From positions 36,971,268 through 37,035,267 of the forward strand of contig NC_012879.2 in NCBI RefSeq assembly GCF_000003195.3: a stretch of DNA of 64,000 nucleotides, in the 5' to 3' direction. This document shows positions 33,943 to 46,553 of this stretch, piece by piece. Source of the stretch: Sorghum bicolor (lineage: Eukaryota > Streptophyta > Magnoliopsida > Poales > Poaceae). A program made the position numbers and the translations under genes. The notes under the pieces are model-generated. The model had not been told where the DNA came from. It ran no database searches and worked only from the letters and a program-made list of their open reading frames with translations. Each line of letters begins with the position of its first letter. Within the stretch, counting starts at the first letter, position 1.

Positions 33943-35237
33943 TGTGAGATCATGTAATGAAAAATTGGCTTGATATGAAATTGGCATTGCAAAGTGATTT
34001 GAATTATGGCATAATTTGATATGCATGTGTTGTCTATATATGGTTGTGATAGCAGGTGATTTGGAATTATTGCATGACATGCTCGTGTGAGGTGTTGTGC
34101 GGATTGACTTGAGTCAAGTCTTGGACTTGGGCTCGTACTTGTCGCTTGTTTGTTCATGTGTAGGTGTTAGCTTGAGGCAGAACGTGGTCGATGACGGACT
34201 GGAACTAGGTTCAAGGAGGAACTGAGGTTTCGAGACTAAGTTCAGGGAGGAACTGAGGTCCTATCGGTCATGGATGTCATGCGAGATGTTCGGTGGGCTA
34301 GAGAACTGAGTTGCATGTTGCATGGTGAACTTGGTCTGGTCAAGTGATGATTAGAAAAAGAAGGAAGACTAGCTCGGATGGCTGGTGGGGCCATCAAATT
34401 TTGACCAGGATGTGGCAATTGGCAAGGAGAGGTTCACGCAACTATTTTTGGCTTGGTGGCGTGGAGCTTGGTCATGGTGCAGACCATGTGAACGGTTGTA
34501 GTAACTTTGAGGCTCGAATCAGCATGCAGGACTGCCTATGAAAGGTGGACATCGTTGTCTGTATGATTAGAGAATTGCAGAGGCACACGAGTGCAACCCA
34601 TAGAAAAGAGAGGCAGCGCATGCTGGATTAGCCGGTAGTTGTTTTAAGTGCTTCGGGAACTTTTGTAGAGTTCTCTTGTGGATGCTTATAAGTTGCATCT
34701 TGTGAACATATTATGAGACCAATGAAGTCCAATTATCTCATATCAATGTGATGTTAATCGCGTTCTACATATCAGCTTCTTGATTTACATGTCAAGCCTT
34801 TTGTTTCAGATTCATATCTTGTTTGCAAGTTTACATATGTTTTTTTTGTTGCTAGGGTATTGTGCTAGTAATCTGAAAAGTCTCATGGCATAAGCTTTAA
34901 TTGATGTCGCATAATCAAAAATAGAACTGGATCAGTTCTCGTCATTATCACACAGAGTGACATTGTTTATTTTATATCTCGAGTTCTAGACCTTTGATTA
35001 ACATGATTCCAGTTGGGTTCATTTGCATATTTTATATAGTTTATTGTATTAAATTTTGAGGTCAATTGGAGCATATTTTTGGTCGAGTTTATTTCTATTA
35101 AAACCACAATGTTCTGTCTTAATTAAAAAGGGCTTACTTTGGTTTTGTGTTTAGGGTGAACTTTAGATTATAATTTTGGCTTACGCAATCATGCACCCCC
35201 CCTCTGATTGCCTATCCTAGAGTATATCGATCCTACA
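33943..35237 (+). repeat. Sirevirus 3' LTR
   Basis: 1,295 bp. It carries an extra segment of about 31 bp at roughly 34228-34258 that repeats the neighbouring TTCAAGGAGGAACTGAGG sequence, absent from the 5' LTR. Confidence 0.93.
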
Positions 35238-35242
35238 TAAAT

Positions 35243-36794
35243 ATCTTTGCTTAGTTGCTAAATACATAAATAAATAAATAAAGTTTGCTATGAACCCTTA
35301 TGATAAGCTCTCACATGGAAATGATGAATAGTTGCTCTGCCTAGTTCTCAAAATTGAAATCTCTCTCGAGTTTAGGTATGACTGTTATGAATTAAGATTT
35401 GCTCTAAACCTAAACTTGTGGGAAGAGTACTTGATCTAAAGTCCAAGTCGTTAACGGATACGATATGGGAAGGTTGAGCTGTTGTTTATCTGTTCCTAGA
35501 GATGCTAGAATTCTGGAGAATTTTATCTTTGAAAATCTTTAAAATATTGCATGATGAGTTCCTGTATGATGAGAGTTTAAAATCCTACCATAGCCATATA
35601 TACATTCTTATTAGACTATGAACCATACATTTACTTTTTACTGCTTATGAGCATTGAGTGTGGTCAAGCTGTGTAGACCCTTAGGAGCTTGTCATGCGGT
35701 TAAAATCAAGATTCACTTGCACGTTCACTCATACATGCTGCTTCTACTCCAGAAGCACGCATCCACATACATCCACTCATTTCCATCTCCAGATTCACCC
35801 AAAAGTATTCTACTCCTATCCAGAAGAGAATAGCCAAAAACATTATCCTATTTCTATTTTTCCCTGTGAAATAAATGCTCGAGTTACCTTGGTTACTACC
35901 ACTTGCTATATTATTTCAGGAGATGAGTGCTCTAAAAAAAGAAAAAAAGTGAATACGAGGAAATAAAAAGGGGCAAGTTCCCGGAACCTCGAAGAAAAGA
36001 AAAAGTGAGACGAGAGGTAAAAATAGACAAGTGTCCGATAGTAGAATTAGGGGTACAAGATAACCACCTGAGAGAAAAGAAAAAGAAATTATAGAGCATC
36101 TCATTCTCCTCAAAAAGCTTCAAAGTGCAAGAAAGGTATGTATCCCCTCAAAAGAGCAAAAGTAGAATTAGACTTTTGCCAGTGTTTTCACCATTATCAC
36201 CATCATCACCATACACCATTCATTCGCCACACATGCATATCTTGATTTGACTTATTGACTTGTTTCTCTGGATCCATGGTTTGACTATGCAATAAATGTC
36301 TTGTAAGTATGTATTAGCTATCTCCCACCTATGAGCTCTAGATATCAAAACTTTATTAGAGTAGGGTATGAGAGAATGAAATGTCACTATGCCTCATATC
36401 AAAAATACCACATACTTTGAGAGAAGGCATATACCATTACTTCCTTGGTAAGGATCCAGAAATACCACAAAAGAGAGAATTGAGAGAGTCATACAAGGAA
36501 TCTCTAAGTTTTATTTTGAAAATCTACAAAAACTCCAGAGCTATAGTTGATCAAAGAACAAGAGACATGGCGCTTGACTTAACCGTTGTATCTTTTAATT
36601 GCTCAAGACACAAGTGACGGTTGCAAGCCCCATGGTGGAAGGAAAAATGAGTAAGTTTAAATCTTAACAATTTACCCTAACCCAGAGATGAGATCTTGTT
36701 TGAACGCATGTGTACCTTTAATGCATAAAACCACTACAGAAACTCTTGAGTCCATCCTTGCTCAGGGACGAGCAAGAGGTAAGCTTGGGGGAGT
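35243..36794 (+). other. N1 3' internal region up to LTR E
   Basis: Non-coding. Inverse match to A-B 17825-19420, including the pyrimidine/purine-rich block (GAAAAAAAGTGAATACGAGG, about 35940-36100) and the terminal tract AAGCTTGGGGGAG. No supported gene. Confidence 0.7.
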
Positions 36795-38062
36795 TGTTGA
36801 CAGTCCTTAAGTACCAAATATAATCAAGTAAATAAAGAAAAGGATCCAAATGCAACCAACACCCGGACTTAGGGTTTCATCTGATAGAATTCCACGAGTT
36901 TTGGTGTTTGTCTATTTCTGCAGGGGGTTATCAGGAAATATGGAGGAAAGGCCCACATGTCGGGTTTACATAGAGATATTAACGTGCCTCGGGAACAAAC
37001 GGGAAGCCGAGCGGGCTTGGGGACAGGGCGCCCTCCCTCCCCACTTGGGCGCCCGCCCTGGTGTTGCGGCCAATCACGTTCTACTTTGCGGATCATGCTC
37101 CACCGACCTAAAGGATCAAGGAAAACCGTGCGATTAATGCCGGTTTGATCCGACGGCCCAGATTCACTTTAGGTGACTATATAAGCAGGCCCTCTGGCCC
37201 TTGGAGGAGGCACCCCCTTCATCCTTATTCATTATTCATAGACAGAGCAAAAACTAGGGGTTGGAGATGAGAGCTCTCCTCTCATCTCTAAACTAGAGTA
37301 GATCTAGATAGTAGCAAGATGGAGAGCGAGGGAGGATTGGAGGAGAGGCCGGCCTGTTGGTTCTTCCTCTGGTTGTACTTTGCCATGATCAAGCTCTAAT
37401 CAAGCTTGCTTATGGGATGACTCTGGTAATCTACTTCTATTTAATTATGCAATTACTATCCATGTATGTTCTGGTTCACAACTCTTTTGAGTACTTTAAT
37501 CTATAGGACGCTGTAGGTGAGAGTTGTAGTATAGGTGTAAGCGTGATGCTTAGACCTAGATTACTTGTGGATATCTTCTGTCTAGCCAGATCGTGTGGTA
37601 GGCCGCATAGGTGACAGTTATGTTTGTCCCCTGTAGTCCACCTCCTGTTAGCAGGACTGGTAAGGTTTATCGGCCTATGGATAAGCATCCTTTGTGGTGT
37701 ATTCTTATCACGTGGTTCGTCCTAGACATAGACATATCCCTTTGAAGTAGAGAAACCATAGTTATCCTCTCTATTCTCCTACCATCGCCCATATACTAGA
37801 TTGCTCTACTCTTTATTCCCATATTATCACCCATTGTTATCTTACCTTTAATATTATTCTTATTCAATTCTACCATCTTTCCTATTTACACCTATCTATC
37901 TATCTTGGTTAAGTTAGAGCGTAGTTGGTTCTCCCGTTTCCCTATGGATACGATAAAACCTTTAACTGGGTAAAAGCAACAACGGTATCCGTGCGCTTGC
38001 GGATTTATCTGTGTGCATATAAATACCATAGTACACTCTAGTGCCATGCTGGGGATGACAAC
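36795..38062 (+). repeat. LTR E, first part (shared LTR of N1 and N2)
   Basis: Plus-oriented: starts TGTTGACAGTCCTTAAG directly after the N1 polypurine tract and has TATATAAG near 37180. Its last part differs from the A-B, C-D and F-G LTRs: after CCGTGCGCTTGCGGAT comes TTATCTGTGTGCATATAAA. It is broken at 38062 by the F-G insertion and ends at 60607-60639. Confidence 0.85.
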
Positions 38063-39277
38063 TATTGATATTTGGTAACACCATCAAGAAATGATCCGCA
38101 AGCGCACGGATATCGGTGAGCATTTCACCCGAGAGGTTATCCAGAGTATCGTATTTATATTTTTACCACTGGGAGAAAGCGTGCATCTAACTAACCAAAT
38201 CTATTGCTACTACCCTTTAGGCTACAAAGAATGTTTCTCGATGTGAGCGATGTATAGAGAAGACTACAACCGTAGTCTCGTTCTAACCTTGGTAAGGATG
38301 ATCTACTGTTCTATTGGGGAAGCTTACGGAATCTAGACACCACAAAGGATGTTCGACCCGCACCTATAAACCTACCCGTCCTGCTAACGAGATGTGGGAT
38401 GCAAAGGTAACTCGGAAATGTCACGTTCCTCGCTACTACCACGGTCCAGCTAGTCAGGGGATATCTATGAGTACCCTAGCCCAAACACCACATTTAAGCT
38501 AGCAATGATTACTCTAAACTCAACCGGAAGAGATTAAAGTAAACTCATTAACAAAAGAACAATAAAACAAGAACTTACTAGAATTTAGAAGTCGAATTAC
38601 TGAACAATCCTAGGAGCAAGCTTCGGGTTAGGAGAACTTGATCCCGCAGGTACAACCTCGGAGTAGACACCGATAGGCCGGGCTTCCTCCGATCTACACC
38701 TCCACTCTATCTCTCTCAATCTATTAGATCTAGTCTACTCTCACATTGGATGCTAAGCCCTAAGTCTATTTAGAGGAGAAGTTATCCTTCGAGGGCTTCT
38801 CTCAACTCTATGATGAACTTGTCCTCGTCCAGGCGCCAGAGGGTCTGCTTATATAGTCCTTCCAAGTGAATATGGGCCATCGGATCAAACCAACATTGAT
38901 TGAATGGTTATCCTTGATCCTTTAGGTCGGTGGAGCGTAATCCCCGAAGAGAGTCCTGATTGGACTCTAGGACAGGGCGGGCGCCCTAGGGGGGAGGGCG
39001 GGCGCCCTGCCCCCAGGTCCGTTCGCCTTCCCGTTCATTCCCGTGGCTTTTGTAGTCTTCTAGATGACAGTAAATTGCGCAGCATGTTAATATATCTATG
39101 TAAACCCGACGTGTGGGCCTTTCTTCCATATTTCCTGACAACCCCCTGTAGAAATATACAAACACCAAAACTCGTGGAATTCTTTCAGTTAAAACCCTAA
39201 GTCTAGGTGTTGGTTGCATTGGGATCCTTTTCTTTATTTATTTGATGATTATATTTGGTACTTAAGGACCGTCAACA
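38063..39277 (-). repeat. F-G 3' LTR
   Basis: TATTGATATTTGG to GACCGTCAACA, 1,215 bp. Includes a G-rich double block (GGGCGGGCGCCC twice, 38975-39008). Confidence 0.9.
38975..39008 (+). repeat. G-run cluster and GC-rich inverted repeats in an LTR
   Basis: Two copies of GGGCGGGCGCCC separated by a G-run; each contains the palindrome GGGCGCCC. Five G-runs of three or more on the plus strand could form a quadruplex. The same block is at 60299-60331 and, simpler, in all related LTRs. Confidence 0.6.
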
Positions 39278-39748
39278 ACTCCCCCAAGCTTACCTCTTGC
39301 TCGTCCCTGAGCAAGGATGTACTTAAGAGTTTCTGCAGTGGTTTCATGCCTTAAAAATAAGATCTCATCTCTGAGTTAGAGTAAACTGTTAAGTCTTAAA
39401 ACTTACTCATTTTACCTTTCACAATGGGGCTTGTAACCATCACTTGTGTCTTGAGCAGTTAAAAGATAGAAGGTCAAGTTAAGCGCCATGTCTCTTGTTT
39501 TTTGATTAACTATAGCTGTGGAGTTTTTGCAGATTTTCAAATAAAACTCAGAGATTTCTTGTATGACTCTCTCAGATCTCTCTTTTGTGGTATTTCTGGA
39601 TCTTTACCAAGGCAGTAATGGTATATGCCTTCTCTCAAAGTATGTGGTATTTTTGGTATAAGGCATAGTGATATTGTCTTCTCTCTCACCCTACTCTAAT
39701 AAGGTTTTGATATCTGGAGCTCATAGGTGGGAGACAGATAATACATAC
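39278..39748 (-). other. F-G 3' internal region, left piece
   Basis: Non-coding; matches A-B 17825-18295. Ends with the duplicated target CATAC at the solo LTR. It continues at 54668. Confidence 0.7.
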
Positions 39749-40369
39749 TGTCACACCCCAAAATTTGTACTTTGGAATGTGACTTAGAAAACACTAAAAG
39801 AATATTAAATGATTTTATCATTTTCCTAAAAGATTCCCATCTGTAGTTAAGTTGTTGATATTCTAGATAGTGGAAAAATGTGGGTTTCTAAAATTTTTGC
39901 AAATCAACTTAGTTGTTTGTTGCATGAATGCAGTTGCATAGTGGTTATGCTTGAAAAATGAATTTATTGTTTCCAAAATGCGCCTAGGGTTTGATCCCAA
40001 CTTCATCTCCCTAAAATACCAAATCGATATTCAAAACTCCAATCAAGTCTTTTGCTAACATCCTAGAAAAAATCTAGCATCTCTTATTCTCTTTCTCTTT
40101 CCTTTATTTTCTTTCTTGAGCTTTCAATCATTTTGTTGTCCACAAATTATTTGGGCCAATATTTTATCATCTCTCAACCATTCATATAAAAGAATCTTAA
40201 TTTTTCTCCTCCTTTCATGTGAAAACAACATTCCCTTTCCTTGTTCTACAATCCCTACTTTTTCCATTCGACCCAAAATAACAGTCACACATAATGCTCA
40301 TTCACAAATTTCCTTGACACATTTTCTCTTAATCACCTCCCCTTAATCTTTCCATTTTATTTTTGAGCA

Positions 40370-41800
40370 GCAACTAAATTGCATAGCATGGCGGACTCCA
40401 TATTCTTTTACTACTCTCATGCAAAAATAGATGCAATACTCCATTTATTCTTCTCATCTTCAATTGCATGAATGCATGCAGCAGTTAGTAATATCTCCTT
40501 TCCCTCTCATTCACATGGAGAAGCAGCCCCATCATTCCTAGTTGCCCTCACTCCTTTTTCCTGTCACACAGTACTCTTTCACCTCATGCAAATAAAAACA
40601 CCATTTAATCCCTTGGCATCTTATGACATGAACCGCTCTTTTATTATTTGCATCAATATCACACATTACATTTTGATGGCAGCAGAATAGTCGTCGTGTG
40701 TCTCCTCTAAGTCTCCCATGCACACCCTCTACTCTGATGCCTCACACACTTTCCATTTACTCTCGTGCAAAAATATTAGCAGCACATAATTCCTCCTCTC
40801 TTAATCTTTCTTGGTTACACCTCTATATAATTCTTTCTTAACAACAACCTTCAGTACAGCTCTGTTTTCTCTTCAATTGCAAGCATGCAGCAGCAATATT
40901 TTATTAAGATGCTGCCCCTCCTCTCCCTCTACTAATGCCGACATTCCCATTTCCTTCATGCAAAATGACAGCACTCCCTTCACTCACCACTCTCATGTGG
41001 GCACATTTATTCTATACTTTTAACTGCATACATGCACATGCAGCAGCAGCCTCTTTCTTTTTCCTATGGCGCATATTCCCTTTTCACTCATGCAAAAATA
41101 GCAGCATCATCAAATACCATCCCCCTTAATTCCCTGGGTTACACACATCTCTTTAATTATCTCTTTTGCCAAGCTTTACTCCATTAGTTTGCATGCATGA
41201 ACAAACAGCAGCAGCCGTTCTCTTTGACTATGGAGCAACCTCCTCTTCCACATGCAAAATAGCAACATCTAATGCCTACTCTCTTAACTCCCAAGCCTCA
41301 TCTCCTTTGCATGTCTCTCTTTAACCCTCTTATAATAGCACCATTTTATTCCCTCCAATATTTACTTCTCTCATGCATGCAATGGCAGCCATAAGTCTTT
41401 TCTCTCTTCTTCACGGCACCAATTTCTTATGTAAAATAACCGCTGCACTTAATTCCTTAGCCCATAATTTTCTCTATCTCTTTCATGTGGAGAAGTTTCC
41501 CTCCCACCTCTCCTCTCTCCCTCGCTTGAAATGACAACAGCCCTCCCCCTTAATTTCCCTTGGTTATACCTCTTTTTAGTCCTCTCTTATATCTAGTCTT
41601 TTATACCATTGCATGCATGCACATAACTCCTCCTTCCTTTTTCTCTCACGCATAAACCAGCAGCCCACCTCTCTTAATCCCCTTTTTACACCATTATTTT
41701 ACTCATTGAGCTTTAATTCACTTGAATAGCATGCCTCCATGCAGCAAAAGACAGCCATATAATCCCCTCTTTCTCTCCCTCATGCAGACCATTAGCAGGG
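40370..41800 (+). repeat. Degenerate pyrimidine-rich repeat zone in the solo LTR
   Basis: Similar blocks recur in the same order many times: a GCATGCATGCAGCAG-type block, CTCTC-rich text, TCATGCAAAAATAGCAGC, then CTTAATTCCC and TTACACCTCT. Spacing is uneven (roughly 120-180 bp), so this is an old, eroded tandem array. Strong strand asymmetry: C and T dominate the plus strand. Confidence 0.5.
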
Positions 41801-42479
41801 TACCTCCTCATTTTCTCCTCTCTCCCTCACGCCACCACCAGAGGAGCCTCATCTCCTCTCCTCCATCAGATGGGTGCCCCACCTCCTCTCCTTTCCCCAT
41901 GGTGGCAGTTCCAACTCCCTCTCCTTCCCCTCCATCAAAACCAAAAGAAAAACGTGTCTGCAGTTCCGTTTTGCTACTGCACGTCTCTTTCCGTCGCCGG
42001 ATTCCTGGAATTCTTCATAGGGTGCTGCGGTAAGGATCATGGTCTTCTCTATTCTTCACTGAGAAACACATGTTCATCATGTCCCCTCTATATTGTGCTG
42101 CACTGTTTCATGTAGATCACTCCGGTGTGCGTCGCTATCTCTCCGAACCTGCAGCGGAAACCTATCAACCACCATCCCCGCTGCTTATGTACAAAACATG
42201 GTGCTGACATCCATCCCTTTTCCTATCTGTTCTTGCTGCTCAAACCCCTCTCATCGTTCATTTTAATCTTTCATGTGGCGCAGATCATCCGTCATGTGAA
42301 ATTGGCGCCATCTCATTGATCGTCAACCATTGCTTGTCCATCATCAGTGTTAGACGCCATTGAGATCATGTCCAGCAACCATGAACCTCGATGTGAGGCC
42401 CCCTTCCCTGTCCCCATCTTGTATATATGTTATTTTCCATAAATCGTGATCCATAGTCCAAGTTTGATCGAATTCCAAC

Positions 42480-43560
42480 AGAGTTTCCCTGCAATCATGT
42501 TGTTGTCCTTTCTGGACAGCAGTGCTGCTGCCAGTTACCGTTCACATTCCCAGTGATCCATGCCTCTAGTCATCAAACCCTTTGATCATGATATAGATCT
42601 TGATGTTTTACACACATCTACAAGTCAGTTTGGTCATAGGAGCCATGATGCCAGAGTTATTGATATCGTTGTGCTTGCTGCTCCTGCATCTATGCAGCAG
42701 CACCCTTGCCGATTGGCATGCATATTCTGGGCAATCAACAACTCCATTTGACAATCCCTTGGATCCACAAATGTATCATATATTTGCCCACGTCTCTGTA
42801 AATTTTCATGGCCATAGAATCTAAGATGAAAGGGATATTCACTTCTTCTTATGCTCACTGTCCCTGCTGCCCTGCAGCAGCATTCCTGCCGGTTGGCATG
42901 CATGTTCCCATTATTCCCTCGCTCCACTGACCATGTTGTTCGACCACAGTATGTTTCGTATCCCTAAACACACCTCTAAGAAATTTTGTGGCAATAGGAT
43001 TCAATATAAAAGAGATCTCATTTTTCTTGTGCTCGCTATCCTTGCTGCCCTGCAGCCGTGGTGCCACCAGTTGGCGTGTGCATTCCCCAAAATCTGTCAC
43101 TCCATTTGTCGAATCCTTTTACCCACTTGTGTATGATGAACTCGCATATACCTCTGTAAGTTGGCTTGTCCATAAGTGTCATAATGGCCAAGATACCGAG
43201 GCCATGGCAACTGCTACTCCAGCTGTCCAGAAATCAGCCATGTCACCCATCCTACATTCGCGTTTTCTGGCTAACAGATGGCCAAACCAGCATTCCCTTT
43301 TACTAGAACGTAACTCATACGGTCCATATAGACCCCACAACATGGATTGCTAATATGTGCTGATAAGAGTATACCATCAGTGATCATAAAGCTTGCTGTC
43401 CGCTGCCGTGCACAACCTACGTGCACCGGTGTCTCGCCGTGTTCCCCTTTAATGAAGCATTCACCCTGCTGCAGCCGTTGGTCGAAATATGTTCCAAACT
43501 GTCCTCTTTGCCAATCCAAATGGTCATCGTCATATCCTAACGAACCTAAGCTATAGGTTC
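42480..43560 (+). repeat. Tandem array of about 178-bp units in the solo LTR
   Basis: A landmark of the type CTGCCCTGCAGCAG(C) recurs at about 42692, 42872 and 43050 (spacing 180 and 178). More diverged copies lie at about 42515, 43215 and 43400. Units share CCTGCCGGTTGGCATGCATG, a CACTCCA-type block and a CTCTGTAA-type block. By eye about six units; identity between the two best units looks around 60-70 percent. Confidence 0.6.
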
Positions 43561-45321
43561 ATCCTCACTTTTCGCCATGTAACCATCATCTCATCGTTGT
43601 TGGCAAATTTGATCTTTGTCAACCGCCACCATTGTTTTTGAGTCTTCATGTTCTTTATGGTATCTCACTATACCATCTCTCTCTTGCATAGCTATTGCCA
43701 TGTATAAGTTTCCTTTTATTAAGCTTGCATAGTCATCTGATCTATCTCTTAATTCTTTGTATGCTTACTTCATAATGTCCTATCCACATTGTATATAGTC
43801 CTCTCGTCATTTGCCATTCATATATAAATCCTTATACTCTCTAAATCTTTCATGTTAGACCACATACATCATGTCTATTCTATTCCTATCATTTATCATA
43901 CCTTCCATCTTCTACCTTTGAGCTTCTATGCCTCTTTAAACTGTAGCTCCGTTTTGTTGTTTATGCGCTTATATGTTCGTAGTTACAAGCCTTACGTGTC
44001 TAAAACCTTTAAGTCTTATTTTGTAATGCCTGGTGTATTGTTTTTAGGTTCTCTTGTGATGCTTGTATCGATTGTTTGCTGACGTTAGAAGTGGAGCTAC
44101 ATGAGTAGTATATCTTTGAGTAGTGGAACCATCGGCAAGTGTTTTGGAAGGCAAGTGTAACATGAGTTCCCTTGTTACCTAATAACTATTTAATCACCTC
44201 TTCATGTGCATGTGTCTAATATGATAAACCCCCAAGGACTTACCTAGAAACATTGTTATCCTGAATTCCTTGTTACCATGGGTTATGCATATGGGCAGTT
44301 TGCTTAGTCTGCAATCACCAAACTATATAATATTAATACTGATTAATGATTATGGAATCAATATTATAATGATGCTTTCTAGCAATATGGATATCAGGGG
44401 GCTAGAGCATTGGGCCTTTTTGGATGCTCGAGTCTGCCCTTCGTAAGGACCGAATCTTCAAGCGGCAACCCAGGACTTACAGTACAACCATGAGAATTGC
44501 ATGGCTCTGATCTTAATCAAGTATCTAGTACCTCTCTAGCTTGTTAGTGGTTACCGAAAGACGCAAGAGGGGGGTGCCTCGTGGTGTATAGTTTTGCTCC
44601 TACCTTGGTGTGTACAGTGCCACGACCACATGTGCCTCTTGGAGGAGGTCTCTATGCACACTTGCCGCTGAAACCTCACGGCCACTAACTAGTTAGGGTG
44701 TCTAGTGAAAGGTTACGTAGTGATCCCTGTCGACTTACCTTGGAAGTGAGTCAAGAGGTTGGCCCCCTCGGTCAAGGGCAATCACGACTCATGGGTAAAG
44801 ATGTACATACTCTGCAGAGTTATAAAAACTGATATATCAGCCGTGCTCTCGGTCAAGAGTGGCCTAGATCCTTTTCGAGATAGATGGTTCTATGGGTGGT
44901 TTGGGTGATCAATAATCTTGATGATAATTATTATACTTCTCACCTTGGGAGTTTAAGCATAACCTAGCAACATAGGTCTAATAATAAAATATGACCAACT
45001 AAAAATGCTTATTGCAGTCAAACCAAGTCATTCCTTTTGAGCCATGCATCCCCTCATGTTATACTTGTTGAGTATGGTGCGCTCACACTTGCTTTACATT
45101 CAACAATCAAAAATCCCAGATGGGTACCAGATGGTGATTCAAAGGTGGAGTTCCCTGAGATGTTCCAAGAGAACTAGGCAAGTGTACCCCTAGTCAACTG
45201 TCCTTGTGGAGTATGGAGACCCAAAGAAAAAATATAGAATAGTTCCTGTCATGCTTTGTAGTAGATGTAAGCCTTGTTGTAACTATGTTTTGATATATAA
45301 TAAAGCATTGTTCTTGATATT
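43561..45321 (+). other. 3' part of the solo LTR, no gene
   Basis: AT-rich, then a mixed-composition stretch (44400-45300) with the LTR phrases mentioned for the solo LTR. A possible R-region/poly(A) signal AATAAAGCATTG lies at about 45299. Nothing coding is supported. Confidence 0.5.
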
Positions 45322-46553
45322 TGTTGATATTTGTGAACACAATAAGGAATTGATCCGCAAGCGCAGGGATATCGGTGAGCACTTCACCCGGGAGGTTATC
45401 CAGAGTATCGTATTTATTTTTTTACCACTAGGAGAAAGCGTGCATCTAACTAACCCAGTCTATTACTACTAACCCTTTAGGCAACAAAGAATGTTTCTTG
45501 ATGTGAGTGATAAATAGAGAAGACTACAACCGTAATCTCCTTCTAACCTTGGTAAGGATGATCTACTGTTCTATTGGGGAGGCTAACAGAATCTAGACAC
45601 CACAAAGGATGTTCAACCCGCACCTCTAAACCCTATCCTTCCTGCTAACGAGATATGGTCTGCAAAGGTAACTCGGAAATGTCACGTTCCTCGCTACTAC
45701 CACGGTCTAGCTAGTCAGGGAATATCTATGAGTATCCTAACCCAAACACCACGTCTACGCTAGAGATGATTACTCTAAACTCTACGCGAAGAGATTAAAG
45801 TAAAGTCATAAACCAAAAGAACAATAAAACAAGAACTTACTAGAATTTAGAAGTCGAAATACTAAAGAATCCTAGGAGCTAGCCTCGGGTTAGGAGAACT
45901 TGATCCCGTAGGTACAAGCTCGGAGTAGACACTGACAGGCCTGCCTTCCTCCGATCTACACCTCCACTCTATCTCTCTCAATCTAGTATAAATTAGAAGA
46001 TCTATTTCTACTCACATTGGTTGCTAAGCCTAAAAAGAAATTTTATTTAGAGAAGAGGTTTACCTTCGAGGGCTCCCCTCAACTCTATGATAAACTTGTC
46101 TCCTCCAGGGGCCAGGGGGACTGGTTTTATAGTCCCCTCAAGTGAACGTGAGCCGTTGGATCAAACCGACATTGATTGGACGGTTATCCTTGATCCTTTA
46201 GGTCGGTGGAACGTCGTGTGCGAAAAGAGTCCTGATTGGAGTACAGAGGGTGGCGGGCGCCCAGGTCCTCAGGGCGGGCGACCTGGGCCTGGCCCCTTTC
46301 GGCCTCTGCTTCGTTCTCGTGGCTTCTGGAGTCTTCTAGGTGGTAGATAATTGCGCGGTGCGTTGATATCTCTATGTAATCCCAACATGTGGGCCTTTCT
46401 TCCTTATTTCCTGATAACCCCCTGTAGAAACAGATAAACAACAAAACTCGTGGAATTCTGTCAGATCAAACCCTAATTCTAGGTATTGTTTGTATATTGG
46501 TCCTTTCTCTTGTTTATTTGATAATTAAAATTAATACTTAAGAACCGTCAACA
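45322..46553 (-). repeat. C-D 3' LTR
   Basis: TGTTGATATTTGTG to CGTCAACA. Adjacent polypurine tract on the minus strand: AAGTATGGGGGTATT (46554-46568). Confidence 0.92.

Larger units (their letters stand above)
26155..35237 (+). mobile_element. Complete but degenerate Sirevirus-type (Maximus) Ty1/copia retrotransposon
   Basis: LTRs at 26155-27417 and 33943-35237 (TGTGAGATCATG...ATCCTACA) flank gag, PR, IN, RT and RNase H in copia order. The target duplication TAAAT is present at 26150-26154 and 35238-35242. The methionine-initiator primer site follows the 5' LTR. The long gag with a CFRLAKQQKKEKAK knuckle region, the LTRs of about 1.3 kb and the repeated AAGGGGGAG tracts before the 3' LTR point to the Sirevirus (Opie/Ji) group. 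Multiple stops and frameshifts make it non-autonomous. Confidence 0.9.
10056..36794 (+). mobile_element. N1: internal region of a pol-less Athila-like element, interrupted by three insertions
   Basis: The element's own pieces are 10056-11203, 15710-16589, 24584-26154 and 35243-36794. The rest is the CACTA-like, A-B and Sirevirus insertions with their duplicated target bases. The pieces align in order with N2 (60960-64000) and, inverted, with the internal regions of A-B and F-G. It contains a gag-like frame but no RT, RNase H or integrase. The left LTR and first gag codons are lost at 10056. The right end is a polypurine tract (AAGCTTGGGGGAG) directly before LTR E. Confidence 0.82.

Noticed and set aside
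39845..39870. GTTGTTGATATTCTAG as another LTR start
   Set aside because: Only the first bases resemble TGTTGATATT; the rest does not match the LTR family and no partner exists.
40116..43556. A series of plus-strand open frames in the solo LTR
   Set aside because: They follow the C/T-rich composition, overlap in different frames, and lie in degenerate repeats inside a non-coding LTR.
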